This document shows positions 34,210-46,689 of a stretch of DNA of 64,000 bases, one piece after another; the stretch's first letter is position 1, and every line of letters begins with the position of its first letter. A program made the position numbers and the translations under genes. The notes below the pieces were generated by a model, which did not search any database, was not told the DNA's origin, and saw only the letters and a list, made by a program, of their open reading frames with translations. Source of the stretch: Sambucus nigra (lineage: Eukaryota > Streptophyta > Magnoliopsida > Dipsacales > Adoxaceae); assembly GCA_949130495.1 (NCBI GenBank), contig OX422213.1, positions 541,183,467 to 541,247,466 of the forward strand. The letters are read 5' to 3'.

Positions 34210-34514
34210 TCTTTTTGCTGTTTATCCAAGTTTTTCCCTTTGTCCATTTGAGACAAAATGGGGGAAAAATTTGAGTCTATTCAAATCTTGCATATTCTAA
34301 ATAGCTTGATCTTAGTGAATTATTGCAGGTTGTACAGTTTCTCTTTACAGTTGTAATAGGGTATTCAATTGTACTTATTTGAGTTATGTACTTTTTGATT
34401 TCTATGATTTGGGTAGATAGAATTTTGATAGGAATAAGTTTTTATTTTTTTGTTTCCCTACGAGTCCAAGATGACTCAAAGGAGAGTTTGTCTCATATTT
34501 CCAAAGGGGGAGAT

Positions 34515-36505
34515 TGAAGCCCTTATACCTTTGACTCACTTGAGTCTACATTGTATAAGTGTTCATCTAGTTTGGAAATTGTGACCAAATTATGTCTACA
34601 TAGAAACCAAAGATCCTCAGAAGTTGGATTGCCTATTCAGCTCTCTTTCTTGTTATGATCAAGGGACTATTGCCAACACTCACACACTTAGAATTCATCT
34701 TTTGCACATCATATTTCATAAGTATGTGTGTAATGTGTTGTGTGTGTTTAAATCCCTAAGTTTGATTTTCAATAATTTTTTGGGATTTTTTAAACATTTT
34801 TAAATCATGTTTTTAATAATTAATTTTTTTTTTAAAACGTTTTGGGGTCAATCTCTTAATATGACTTGTTGTATTTTATGGCCTAAAGTTACCTTGGGTA
34901 GAATGCGAAAGAGACAGAGAGTTTAGGGTAGCCTTTGTAATTAGTTTTGACGCGCGTTTAACATCCCATAACTGGCCAACACCTGTTTGCCTTTGATTGG
35001 TTAGATTTTTGTTTCTTTACTGAGACAACAGAAGCGTGTGTTATCAGCCCTTGGATCATTTCTTATCAATGGTCTGCATGTTGCCTTGATGGATCCCCGT
35101 GTATCTTTTTAAGCCAATCAGCGCTCGTTTAAGCACCTCCAAGTGTGAGCCATTAGATTCAAGTCAATCTAAATTGACACAATCACAGCCCTTCGTTTGG
35201 ATCAGATATCTCGAACCTTCCTCTCACCCTATAAATAGTGGCCTTCTCTCATACTTCGAAGATTTTTGCCATTTCATTTCCTCTAAGTTTTGAGAGAGAA
35301 GAGAGATAAGAGAGAAGAGAGAAAACATAGAGAGAAGAAAGTTAGAAACCCTAACTTCGTCCAAATCCTATTTAAATGTAACCCAAACACTTCTCCAAAA
35401 CACCATAGTCAAAAACACCATCCTGAGTGTTCTTGAGTGTTTGAGAGTTTGAGTTGAGTTATTTTGGTTGCTGTAACCTTGTGTTCGTGAGATCTTATTT
35501 CCAACTTAGACTTTTACTTCGATCTAGTTTCTGTTTCCACAGAAATCTCAAATCTGAGTTATTCATGTTACATTACACTTAGTTTCATTTTATTTCTCAT
35601 CTTGAGAAATATATTGTTGATTGTTTTCTCTAAAAAGTTTTTTTACTTTGAAATCAACAATAAAATGCTTTCTGTTTCTTGTTCTTGTAAACTAAAACTT
35701 TGACCTAGTTTGGAATCTCACTTGGAAGTTTCCAATTTCAAAAAAATTTTGTTTTAAATTCTGAGATTGATTTAGACCTTGTCTGTCTTCCTAGCAAGGT
35801 ATCCGTGGATTCTACAATAGTTTGAAAGGTTAAAAAGGTTCAAAGTTTTCTAAGAAGAAAGAAAAAGAAAAGATCACTGCATATAGTGTAAACTGTAATT
35901 TGTTAGGACTGTTTGTACTTAATAAGTGTGTGTGTGTGCATGCATGTGTTAGAGAGCACCTTCACAAACACTTACACCCTACAACACGAAAAGTGTTGGT
36001 GATAAGATCTTGAGAACATAAGTCGACGTAAAGTGCTGGAACAAATCAAAAGTTGACAAACTGGGAGAACTACATCTATAATCAGAACTGCAGAGAAGTT
36101 TAAGGACACCAGAGGGTACATTCCTAAACTTATATAGGTCTGAGTTGTCTGCATGTTATTTATATAGTTTGTAACTCATATATTTGTTTCAGTGAATTTT
36201 TCTTTTTACTCCGTAGAGGGAGTTGTGGATGTTTCCTCAATTGGTGAGGTTTTACCACGTAAAAACTGTGAATAGAAGCCTTCTACATTTTCCCATCTCA
36301 TTCTTGGTTGTACTGTGTTTAAAACTGGTTTAAATTATTTTTTAAACTTGTTGCTTAAATCTTGAATAAATCTCGTACATACTATTTTATTAAACACATC
36401 TTGTGATTAATCCTTTTTGATTTAAGAAAAGAGTTTCTTCAAAAAACAACTCGGAGTTATTTAAATAGTTTATTTTCATAAACGGCTTTAGTAACGCATT
36501 TTTTC
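34515..36505 (+). repeat. copia array LTR D
   Basis: A complete 1991-bp LTR. The TATA box is at 35230-35237. A short insertion relative to B and C (TTTAGACCTTGTC near 35771) is shared with LTR E in similar form. Confidence 0.92.
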
Positions 36506-37180
36506 AATGGAACATCTGTAGATCCTACTCTATATCGTAGTATGATAGGCACTTTACTATATCTTACTGCCTCGCGTCCTGATATTATGTATGATGTGTG
36601 TCTATGTGCTAGATATCAAAGTAACCCTAAAGAGAGCCACTTGAATGCTGTTAAACGTATCATTGGCACTCTAAATCTAGGTCTTTTGTACACTAATGAC
36701 ACACCAAGCACTATAATTGGGTACACTGATGCTGACTGGGCTGTGTGTACTGATGATAGTAAAAGCACTTCAGGAGCATGTTATTATATAGGTAATAACT
36801 TGGTAGGATGGAGTAGTAAAAAACAAAATTGCACAGCACTCTCAACAGCTGAATCGGAATACATAGTCGCTGGCAGCTGTTGTGCTCAATTAATGTAGAT
36901 TAAACAAATTCTAAGTGATTATGGTATTCAAGAAAAAGAATTACATCTCTATTGTGATAATCAAAGTGCGATTAATATTTCTAAAAATCCTGTTCAACAC
37001 TCGCGAACAAAGCATATTAAAATAAGACATCATTTTATACGTGAATTGGTTGAATCTAAGGAGTTAGAAATCAATTACCTTCCTATTGATCTGCAACTCA
37101 CATATATGTTTACCAAACCTCTAGATTATAATAGATTCATTTCATTACGCAAATATATTGGTATGGTTTATGCTGATTAA
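36506..37180 (+). pseudogene. copia RT-end/RNase H tail, array unit D
   Basis: Same content as unit B but with a 12-base in-frame deletion near 36664 (the Lys-Tyr-Val-Asn of the other units is missing). A TAG after CCAQLM near 36897 truncates it. ADMFTKPL has become TYMFTKPL near 37110. Confidence 0.88.
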
Positions 37181-37485
37181 TCTTTTTGCTGTTTATCCAA
37201 GTTTTTCCCTTTGTCCATTTGAGACAAAATGGGGGAGAAATTTGAGTCTATTCCACTCTTGCATATTCTAAATAGCTTGATCTTAGTGAATTATTGCAGG
37301 TTGTACAGTTACTCTTTACAGTGGTAATAGGGTATTCAAATGTACTTAGTTGAGTTATGTACCTTTTTATTTCTAGGATTTGGGTAGATAGAATTTTGAT
37401 AGGAATAAGTTTTTATTTTTTTGTTGCCCTACGAGTCCAAGTTGACTCAAAGGAGATTTTGTCTCATATTTCCAAAGGGGGAGAT

Positions 37486-39470
37486 TGAAGCCCTTATACC
37501 TTTGACTCACTTGAGTCTACATTGTAGAAGTGCTCATCTAGTTTGGAAATTGTGACAAAATTTTGTCTACATAGAAACTAAAGAGCCTCAGAAGTTAGAT
37601 TGCCTATTCATCTCTCTTTATTTTTATGATCAAGAGACTATTGCCAACACTCACACACTTAGAATTTATCTTTTCACATCATATTGCATAAGTATATGTG
37701 TACATGTGTTGCGTGTGTTTAAATCCCTAAGTTTGATTTTTAATAATTTTTTGGGATTTTTTAAACATTTTTAAATCATGTTTTTAATAATTAAAACTTG
37801 TTTTGAAAAGTTTTGGGGTCAATCTCTTAATATGACTTGTTGTATTTTATGGCCTAAAGTTACCTTGGGTAGAATGAGAAAGCGGTAAAGACTTAAGGGT
37901 AGTCTTTGTAATTAGTTTTGACGCGCGTTTAACATCCCATAACTGGACAACACCTGTCTGCCTTTGATTGGTTAGATTTTTGTTTCTTTACTGAGACAAC
38001 ACGAGCGTGTGTTATCAGCCCTTGGATCATTTCTTATCAATGGTTTGCATGTTGCCTTGATGGATCCCCGTGTATCTTTTTAAGCCAATCAACGCTCGTT
38101 TAAGAACCGCCTTGTGTGAGACATTAGATTCAAGTCAATCTAAATTGACTCAATCTCAGCCCTTCATTTGGATCAGTTATCTCGAACCGTCCTCTCACCC
38201 TATAAAAAGGGGCCTTCTCTCAGACTTCGAAGATTTTTGCCATTTCATTTCCTCTAAGTTTTGAGAGAGAAGAGAGAGAAGAGAGAAACCCGAGAGAGAA
38301 TAAAGTTAGAAACCCTAACTTCTTCCAAATCCTCTTTAAACCTAACCCAAACACTTCGCAAAAACACCATAGACAAAAACACCATCCTGAGTGTTCTTGA
38401 GTGTTTGAGAGTTTGAGTTGAGTTATTTTGGTTGCTGTAACCTTGTGTTCGTGAGATCTTGTTTCCAACTTAGAATTTTACTTGGATCTAGTTTTTGTTT
38501 CCATAGAAATCTCAGATCTGAGTTATTCATGTTACATTACACTTAGTTTCATTTTATTTCTCATCTTGAGAAATATATTGTTGATTGTTTTCTCTAAAAT
38601 GTTTTCTTACTTTGACATAAACAATAAAATGCTTTATGTTTCTTGTTCTTGTAAACTAAACCTTTGACCCCGTTTGGAATCTCACTTGGAGGTTTTCAAT
38701 CTCAAAAAGTTTTTGTTTTAAATTTTGAGATTGATTAAGACCTTGTCTGTCTTCCTAGCAAGGTATCCGTGGATTATAGGATAGTTTGAAAGGTCAAAAA
38801 GGTTCAAAGTTTTCTAAGAAGAAAGAAAAAGAAAAGATCACTGCATATAGTGTAAACTGTAATTTGATAGGACTGTTTGTACTTAATAAGTGTGTGTTTG
38901 TTCATGCATGTGTTAGAGAGAACCTTCACAAACACTTACACCCTACAACAAGAAAAGTGTTGGTGATAAGATCTTGAGAAATTAAGTCGACGTAAATTGC
39001 TAGAACAAATCAAAAGTTGACAAACTGTGAGAACTACATCTACAATCAGAACTGCAGAGAAGTTTATGGACACCAGAGGGTACATTCCTAAGCTTATATA
39101 GGTCTGAGTTGTCTGTATGTTAGTTATATAGTTTGTAACTCATATATTTATTTTAGTGAATTTTTCTTTTTACTCCGTAGAGGGAGTCGTGGATGTTTCC
39201 TCAATTGGTGAGGTTTTACCACGTAAAAATTGTGAACAAAAGCCTTCTACATTTTCTCATCTCATTCTTGGTTGTGTTATGTTTAAAACTGGTTTAAATT
39301 ATTTTTTAAACTTTTTGCTTAAATCTTCAATAAATCTCGTATATACTATTTTATTAAACACATCTTGTGATTAATCCTTTTTTATTTAAGAAAAGAGTTT
39401 CTTCAAAAAACAACTCGGAGTTACTTAAATAGTTTATTTTCATAAACGGCTTTAGTAACGCATTTTTTCA
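37486..39470 (+). repeat. copia array LTR E (last LTR)
   Basis: A complete 1985-bp LTR ending TTTTTTCA at 39470, followed by the right target duplication gttta at 39471-39475 and then Helitron sequence. The TATA box is TATAAAAA at 38201-38208. Confidence 0.92.
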
Positions 39471-40846
39471 GTTTATGTGATTCGTCCTACTATAAACAAC
39501 ATCATCCCCATCAAAATACATTTCTAAACACCTGTACAAAAATTCACCAACAAAATACATTATACCTGATGCTTGCCTTCATCAAACCTATGTTATGTAT
39601 TGATCTTCGGTGTATCTGCTGCATTTAGGTTTCAAATCGGGAGAGTGTCCAAGATCAGTCCACCAAGAAATGCACACACGAACCCCTAACCAATATACAT
39701 CTAAACTATGTTATAAGTTATACATATTCACACATAATTTCAGTTATAAGCCATATATGTAATGAATTTTGTTATCAATAAGAATCAATAAATACAATTG
39801 TATTGGCAAAAAAAGAATCACGTGAACCAAACCTATTTAAGTTTAATATAATGCAGACACAAAATCCTAATTCTAAAAGTTAGCTGCTTAAAAACCACAT
39901 AGACGGATATAGAGAAATAAACTCCAAATCAGAAAACGTGTAAAAAAAATTGATAGCTAGTTATAATATACCTCAACTATTGAATCACATCAGCCTTAAG
40001 GCGAGGGAGACTTGGCTTCGGGAGTCCTCGCTAAAGCAGAACGCAGTGGGAAAATAATCATTGCAGTTGATTTATGAAGTTAAGATGCTGCGTTACAATC
40101 GTCAAATGTATCGATGGATTTTATTGCTCGGTCAGTCATCGGTGGTCATGATGAGGTTGCACGCCTCAAACAAAATTACATATGAGATGGGACTACAAAA
40201 ATCCTCAGAGGGCTGCTATGAAACTCCAATATCAATTCGAGCAGATTTAGGAGAGAATATATAAAAAATTGCTCTATCAAAGTATAAGAGACAATCAAGC
40301 CTTAATAGATATATTATTAGAAACCAGTTTCTGAGCCGAGTGGCGATCATGACATATATTATGAGAGACAATCAGGCCTTAATAGATATTCGGTCACCAA
40401 CTGGGCAGATATTAAAATTGATATATGAAAATAACGGGAATAAAATAAAAAAGGCCACTTAGCTTTGTTCGAAATTTCAAGTGCTCCACTGTGATATTGG
40501 TGCTCTGTAATCAGTTGTTAGAATCCGTTCAGAGTTATTGTATTCTTGAATACCACATTCACGCATCAAAATAGTCCCAATTACATTGAATATAAAAGGT
40601 CAGCAGAAAAGTGTTACTTAGTTGAGTTTGTTTTAGAAACCATGTCTGTCAGTTATTGATTAGTGAAAATATTGTTGGGATGATGTTCTAATTAATGGGA
40701 GAGGGACACACCGCGAATGGTTATTGGAATCTGTTTGGGTTGCAGTCGGAATTCTGTAGGGAATTTGGGTTGATGATATTTCTGGCAAGGTTCATAACTT
40801 ATTAAATACCTCTACTATTGAATCACATCAGCCTTAAGGAGAGGGG

Positions 40847-40981
40847 AATATTGCAACATGTTGAAATGTTGAATCTTCTCAAATGCTCAAATGCACTTAG
40901 CATATTCAACAAATGCAGTTGAGTATACCTTAAGGTGAGGGGACTAAGTGCATTTGAGCATACTTGAATCTGCTGCAATAT
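40847..40981. repeat. nested imperfect hairpin
   Basis: Perfect 18-base inverted arms (ATGCTCAAATGCACTTAG at 40883-40900 and its complement at 40944-40961) are flanked by outer arms AATATTGCA/TGCAATAT. An inner stem-like TATTCAAC/GTTGAGTA lies in the loop. No target duplication was identified. Confidence 0.6.
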
Positions 40982-43900
40982 AGGAATGGACCAAATGAAC
41001 CAATTATAAAGTTATAACTATATGTAAACCAAAATAAAGCTATGCTTATGAACAAACCGAACCAAATACGAACTAAATTAAAGTCTCCTAGGTCCCTCAA
41101 AACATTGCTCGAGACCACCATATTATAAGAGAAGAAATATATGAACTAAATCTCATTAACAAACCAAAATCTCAGCTCTACAATACGAACCAAATTAAAG
41201 CTATTCTCTACATATATAATTATATATGAACAAACTGAACCAATATGAAGAAACTGAACAAAATATACAAGTGTAACACAATATAAACCAAATTAATGCT
41301 ACGCTCATGAACAAACCGAACCAGTGGCTTCACCATGTTTGTTCGATCAACTTGGGCTGAAAGTGTTTCGCAGCTAGGAAGTGGCTTCACCTTGCCAGTT
41401 GTGTTCACCCAACGATTTTGTCCATATCGTACATTAGAGGCTCTCATGCCGCTCAAAACATAGCTCGAGACCACTTGATTATAAGAGAATAAATATATAA
41501 ATTAAATCTATGCTCTACATATATAGCTATATATGAACAACTCGAACCAATATGAACAAACTAAACCAAATATATATAGCTATATATGAACAAATCGAAC
41601 AAATATGAACAAAATGAACCAAATATACATGTATAACTATATATAAACCAAATTAAAGCTCTATTTATGACTGAACCAAACCAAATATACATTTAAAGCT
41701 TTGTTTATGAGCAAACAAAAACAAATTAAATCGAGCTCTTCATCATTGTACGTGTATGCCTTGGAGTTAACCACAATAACATGTTCGGTGTCAAGATCAA
41801 TGTCTATGATCTCTTAAATTATATGGATCTCAGGTTCATACATGAAAGTAACAGTTACAGCAGGTGACAACCCCACATATGTGCACCTAATTAGTCTCAA
41901 GTATGGGCGAGGAGAATTATCTTGACTTTATTATGTGTCTACCCGGACCCATGTTCACTGCATTAACCAAAAAAATTAAAGAATCAAACAAAGGAAAAAA
42001 TAGCAAACAGCAAACAGTATCATGCGCATAAATCTTTGTTTCGTGGCTAAATTATCAAGGAAGTAAACAAAAAAATCAAATAAAGAACACTCAAAACACA
42101 TCACGCACAATAACTAAACCTTTAATTAGGGTCATGCAAACATGGGTTATATTAGAATCATCATAATATCATATGTAAACATCTGATATTATAAGCTCCA
42201 TATCTTATAAAATTCAATTAGAGTCTGATATTATAAGCTCCATGTCTTATAACATTCAAGATTTCAAAAGTCCAATAATACATCTTCAATTATATGGAAA
42301 CTACTATACCTCTGTTGAACTTACTCGGTTTCCATTAGAAGAAAAATAAAATACAGAAAAAGTATGCATTAAATCAATCAGAATCCATACATATATCTGA
42401 AGAACCAACCAAGATATAAACAACATCCACCATATATCACAACTCAAGTATCTTTAGTTATTGTCTCCTTCATGATCAAATGCGGCAAAAACTGAGGATA
42501 GTCTTTAAATGACTTCATCCGAAAATCCCAAAAAGTGCCCCAGAAGAAAAAGAAATGAAGAAAAAATATTAAGGGTGTTTGTTATTCATAATATTGCATA
42601 ATAATGGCTATTAATCCATCTCAGAGGAGCATGTTTGAATTTGGACTCCATCATATTTGCATCAAGAATAATAGTGCTTATAAAAATTCACCGCTAATCC
42701 ATACATAGTTCTTGAACATAATTCAAATACGCTGGCCCAAAACTCCATAAAAGTAATTACAATATCCCAAACTTGGAAACTGCCAAACTTTTAATACTAA
42801 AATTTGTTTCATTTATCTAAGAGAGATCCTCGTATTTGGTATCCAAATAAATTGCTAAATGAAAATGTATACACTAATTATGAAAGTAATTATCCCAAAC
42901 TATATCAGTTTATTTTTCTTGGCTTCGCACCTTTGTAAAGAATCTATGCACAACCAAAAACATGTAAAAGAAGAAAAGGGTGGAATGAAGCAATGGAGAA
43001 CAATGTTTTTGAATACATGCTTAAAATGCATGCCTAAAATAAAAATAGAACATGCTCATACATGTTTTTGAATAATAATGTAGGTTTCTAAAAATTATTT
43101 AACAAAACGACTACTAAGTCATCTTTTTTAGGTTTGTTTTGAATCCTATGAATTAAAAAATAGAGGTCACAATATAAGGCAAACAGTTATTCCTATTAAT
43201 CAATTTACAAAGAAAACAATCAACTAAGATATAAGGAACCGTTGTGATATAAATGAACATGCCAAGAGTAGCCTAAAGATCATTATTCAAAATAATTTGT
43301 AGAAAGTGGCTTAAAATCAGAATTGGTAATTAAAAGCATAAATATATACGTGCAACACTAAAAATGTTTAAAGATGCGAGATTTATACAAACACATGACG
43401 TGTCCGAATCTAAACTATATATAAACTATTTAATATTTAAGCAATATTGTACCATCGATGGTAAGCTTATGAATTAACAATAGCTACTGAAATCCTTCAT
43501 TAGGAGATTAAAAGCAAGTTATGCGTCAGTAGCTCAAAATATGCTTCAGTAATATGCATCATAGACTTATACATGTAGTTATGAAGTGGACATTTTAAAC
43601 TTCAGCTAAACTCCAAATACATCAGTCAAACCCTGATTTTATGAAACTTCAGTCAAAACCCCCAATACATCTATCTTTTTCAGCTGAAAAATCTCAAACA
43701 GTAATTTACTATACTGGTTTAAAATAAAACACGAACATAGGGACATATTTTCCTAAACAAAGATGAAAGAAAAATGAATCTCTCATTTGAAATTCTAACA
43801 CACAAATTATGAAAACTATATATTGCTTATATATGAAACAAAAAAGAAATAACTGATACACATGCAACCCACAAAATTAAAGAAACTAGAAAATCAAACA

Positions 43901-44090
43901 TTTGGAGCCCGAATCAAATTGACAAACAATATGTAACAATATCCATACATTAATCCATTGTGGTAGAGATTGAAGACACAACGTATTTTATACCTGCAAA
44001 ATGAAAGAATAGAACAAATTAGAATATATATTATGCATAAAAAAACCAAATTTGATCTCCCACAATATGTATGGAGCTAATGACCTCATT

Positions 44091-44466
44091 AAATTTGAAT
44101 CCTCGCAATGTGCTTCAAAGCGATGTTCTGAATTAAATTAATCTACAATAATGACCTAATTTTACCTGCACAATCATGATGTCAAATGGGGATATTCATG
44201 AGAGTGTAATACAACAGAAATAAAAAGACACAAAATAAACTCTAGAGATCTAAGATTAAAAAAAAGTATAGATATAACTAAATTTGAATCCTCGCAATTT
44301 GCTTCCAAGCGATGTTCTGAATGAAATCAATCTACAATAATGTCCTAATTTTACCTGCACAATCATGTGTCAAATGTGGATATTCATGAGAGTGTAATAC
44401 AACAGACAGAAAAAGACAAAAAATAAACTCTATAGATCTAAGATTAAAAAAAAATATAGATCTAAC
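44091..44466. repeat. tandem duplication, period about 189 bp
   Basis: AAATTTGAATCCTCGCAAT at 44091 recurs at 44280, and the two copies stay alike to about 44466. On the minus strand each copy contains GTGCAG followed by GTAAAATTAG, a good match to a plant 5' splice site (GT at 44164-44165 and 44353-44354). Confidence 0.8.
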
Positions 44467-44978
44467 ACAAAATGTATAAAATTAATTCAAATATCTAAAA
44501 CATTGTGTAGATCTGGCACAAAAATGAAACACAAACATATATATGCAACTAAGAACCCAAAATCGAAATGTAAAACATATTCTCAACTAAGAACCCAAAA
44601 TCGAAACCCAAAAGTACACAGCAACCCACTATTGAAATAAAAACCCAAAATGGAAACCCTAAATTAATAAAAACCCTAAATTGAAACCCTAAATTAGAAA
44701 CCTCCATTTGTGGGAGATATTACCTGTCAGATGCGGGCAATGGAGGTGTAGGGAGACAGTGGAGGCGTAGGGTGGTGAAGAATAGGGTAAGTATTGGGAG
44801 GGTTTGTCTTGAAATGGGGAAAAAGAAGAAATGAATGAGAGGGAGGCGGATGAGATAGGTTTTGGGGGAATGTGTTAAGTGCAAATTAATCTCAACCCTT
44901 CATTTCGCGCCTAGGTGGCTTCATCTCAACCACAAAGTATGTCCCCAACTTATGAATAGTGAAAACACCATCCTACTT

Positions 44979-44981
<3 letters not shown>

Positions 44982-45070
<89 letters not shown>

Positions 45071-45399
45071 AAATACATAGAATTTAAAAAAGTTAAATTT
45101 AAAGAATATAGAAATATAAAAAAAAGTAGAAACAAGACTCGAGTCTCGGGTTTTACCCCGACACGCCTACGTAGCCTATAGGGGCATCAAAGTCCCCATA
45201 GTTTGTATGCAAAATGAGGGTTGGGATTTATCCCATAAATCCAATCGGGGAGTTCTCTTGTGTGTGTCTGTGTAAAAAAGTGTTTTAGTTATGGGAAAGG
45301 TGTGAGAAAAGTGTGAGAATTCCTGTTTGGAATTTATGAGTAAATCCTTTTTTTTCTTATTTTTTGGGTTTTATTTATATGAAAATAAGAGATGTGCAA
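44982..45399 (-). repeat. Tat 3' LTR, piece 3, with (TA)n tract
   Basis: After an 87-base (TA)n run (44982-45068), 45069-45399 is homologous to 60903-61233: both carry the GACTCGAGTCTC region, CCTACGTAGC and GATGTGCAA. Homology stops at 45399 because the 5' LTR copy is cut by a copia insertion there. The 3' LTR therefore extends further right for an unknown distance. Confidence 0.82.
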
Positions 45400-45899
45400 T
45401 AATACTAGATAAAAAGTATAGTAAGATATGTGAGATGAGAGAATAAAAGTGCTAAGTAATAAAACAAGTTAATGCGAATTTAGGGATATTTTTAAAGAGA
45501 GAGTTGTAAGAGTTGGACCTTCTTGGAGATCTTGCGCTTGATCTTAGATGTTGGAGAGAAGACCTTGCACTTGGATGATGACGGAGGGTAATTAATTCAC
45601 CAATTTTGATGAAAAAGGTGATGAAAGGTGGAGGTTGGAAAGGGATTTCGATGTGGAAATCATGCTGACTTCGAGGGGGTTTTCAGAGCTTGCTGAGAGT
45701 AATGGATCTCTCATTATTATCCCTTTTTTGGAATGAGGTTAGGACCTAATTTTTACAGGCCCAAGGCATTGATGATCGGTGTAGCCTTGGTCTTGCCAAT
45801 CGACAAGTGTGTTTAGGCACACTGTCGATAAGGAGGGCTTGGAACTTGCCATTTGGTAGTGTGCTTCAGGTTCCTTCGGGGAATCGGTTGTAGAGCGCG
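45400..45899. other. Tat 3' LTR end and start of 3' region, boundary unresolved
   Basis: Non-coding sequence that must contain the outer end of the 3' LTR and the polypurine tract of the Tat element. I could not place either with confidence. Confidence 0.4.
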
Positions 45900-46560
45900 A
45901 ACCGTTGATCCGAATTAATCACAAGGTGAACCATTAAAAAGGTATTTCTGAGTCCATAGAAAGTCCATTGGACTACCCCCGAGTCCAGGAGTTGACTTTG
46001 TCTCAAATGTGTCTCGAAAGTGCTCGTCGGTCCTTTAAACGAGGAAACTTCGAACGCAAATGGATCATTCGTCCATATGGTAAGTTAGAATAGAGCATGG
46101 GGCGAACCATTAGAAAGGTTAGGAGATGTACTTCGACATTCCAAAGAGTTTGACCTGGTTCGGGGAGTTGACTTTGGTCAACCAGGGCCTGGAAGTGTTC
46201 GTTGACCTTTCAGAGTAAAACGGATTGTTCGTCCATATCGTAAGTCAGAATCATGCACGGAGTTGACCGTTGGAAAGGGGTTTCATTCCCTTTGAAGATT
46301 CATTTAGTCTTAATCAAGCTAAAGAGTTAACTTTGGTCAAATAGAGCCTAGGAGCATCTGATAACCTCCTGATCGAGTTTTTGGGGAAAACGGATCGTTC
46401 GTTCACATTACAAGTCAGAATCGTGCACGGGATTGACCATTGGAAAAGGGTTTTAGTGCCCTTAGAATATTCATTCAATCTTTGTCGAGCTGAAGATTTT
46501 GAATTTTGGTCAAACGGAGCCTGGGAGTGCCCGATGGCTTTTAGGTCAGTACCTGGGGTA
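45900..46560. repeat. degenerate tandem repeat, period about 160-170 bp
   Basis: About four copies of a unit containing GGATCGTTCGTCCATAT, GTAAGTCAGAATC, a GACCATTGGAAAG word and GTTGACTTTGGTCAA. The GGATC words start at 46062, 46222 and 46392. The unit is diverged and non-coding. Confidence 0.75.
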
Positions 46561-46689
46561 TGACTTGGGTTTGCAATGATGAAGGGAGGTGATAGGGAAC
46601 TTAGGAGAGGTTAGGTGATATTAGAATGGGGTGTCTAAAGAGCCCCTTGACGGGTGAGTTTGGAACAAACGATAGCCGTCGAATAGACA

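Larger units (their letters stand above)
15523..39470 (+). mobile_element. Sirevirus-like copia tandem array: 5 LTRs, 4 pol-tail fragments
   Basis: The array runs LTR A (15523-16229 and 27099-27657), pol tail A, LTR B (28552-30543), pol tail B, LTR C (31535-33523), pol tail C, LTR D (34515-36505), pol tail D, LTR E (37486-39470). Each LTR starts TGAAGCCCTTATACC and ends TTTTTTCA, and each is preceded by AAAGGGGGAGA. Unit spacing is 2983, 2980 and 2971 bases. One target duplication, gttta, bounds the whole array, so it is one insertion that expanded in place. gag, protease, integrase, most of RT and the primer site are missing from every unit. RNase H wording and the doubled purine tracts resemble the Sirevirus/Maximus lineage. 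A Tekay-type element interrupts LTR A. Confidence 0.88.
12560..44981 (-). mobile_element. Helitron-like element with captured gene pieces, interrupted
   Basis: On the minus strand the 3' end is CTAG (12560-12563) followed by T. A perfect 7-bp hairpin with 2-base loop (CGTGCCT, GA, AGGCACG at 12572-12587) lies 8 bases inside. A CTRR terminus with a subterminal hairpin and insertion in an A/T run fits a Helitron. The other end is placed at the AATAAAGTAGGATGG motif at 44962-44981, next to the (TA)n tract. A clear 5' TC was not seen there, so that end is less certain. Own sequence is 12560-15522 plus 39476-44981, about 8.5 kb; the rest is a copia array inserted at gttta. No Rep or helicase motif was found, so it is probably non-autonomous. 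It lies inside the Tat 3' LTR. Confidence 0.65.
39476..44981 (-). other. Helitron interior, right part, no intact gene
   Basis: A/T-rich sequence continuing the Helitron. No Rep/helicase or host-protein frame was recognised. Notable parts are a long imperfect hairpin at 40847-40981; a degenerate array of AACAAACCGAACCAAATA-like words at about 41000-41720; a short direct duplication at 42182/42224; a 189-base tandem duplication at 44091-44466; and, near the right end, a C-rich segment resembling a 5' UTR with a minus-strand splice donor at 44722-44723. Confidence 0.5.

Noticed and set aside
39476..44981. Helitron Rep/helicase gene
   Set aside because: No long frame and no recognisable helicase or HUH-type motif was seen on either strand, so the element is treated as non-autonomous.
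44862..45135. Reading frames of repeated Tyr-Ile across the (TA)n tract
   Set aside because: They are translations of a dinucleotide repeat on both strands, with no other coding signal. The same applies at 5231-5587 and 11841-12416.
45400..45740. Exact outer end of the Tat 3' LTR
   Set aside because: The paired 5' LTR is cut at 61235, and no unambiguous CA end plus polypurine tract could be chosen among several weak candidates.
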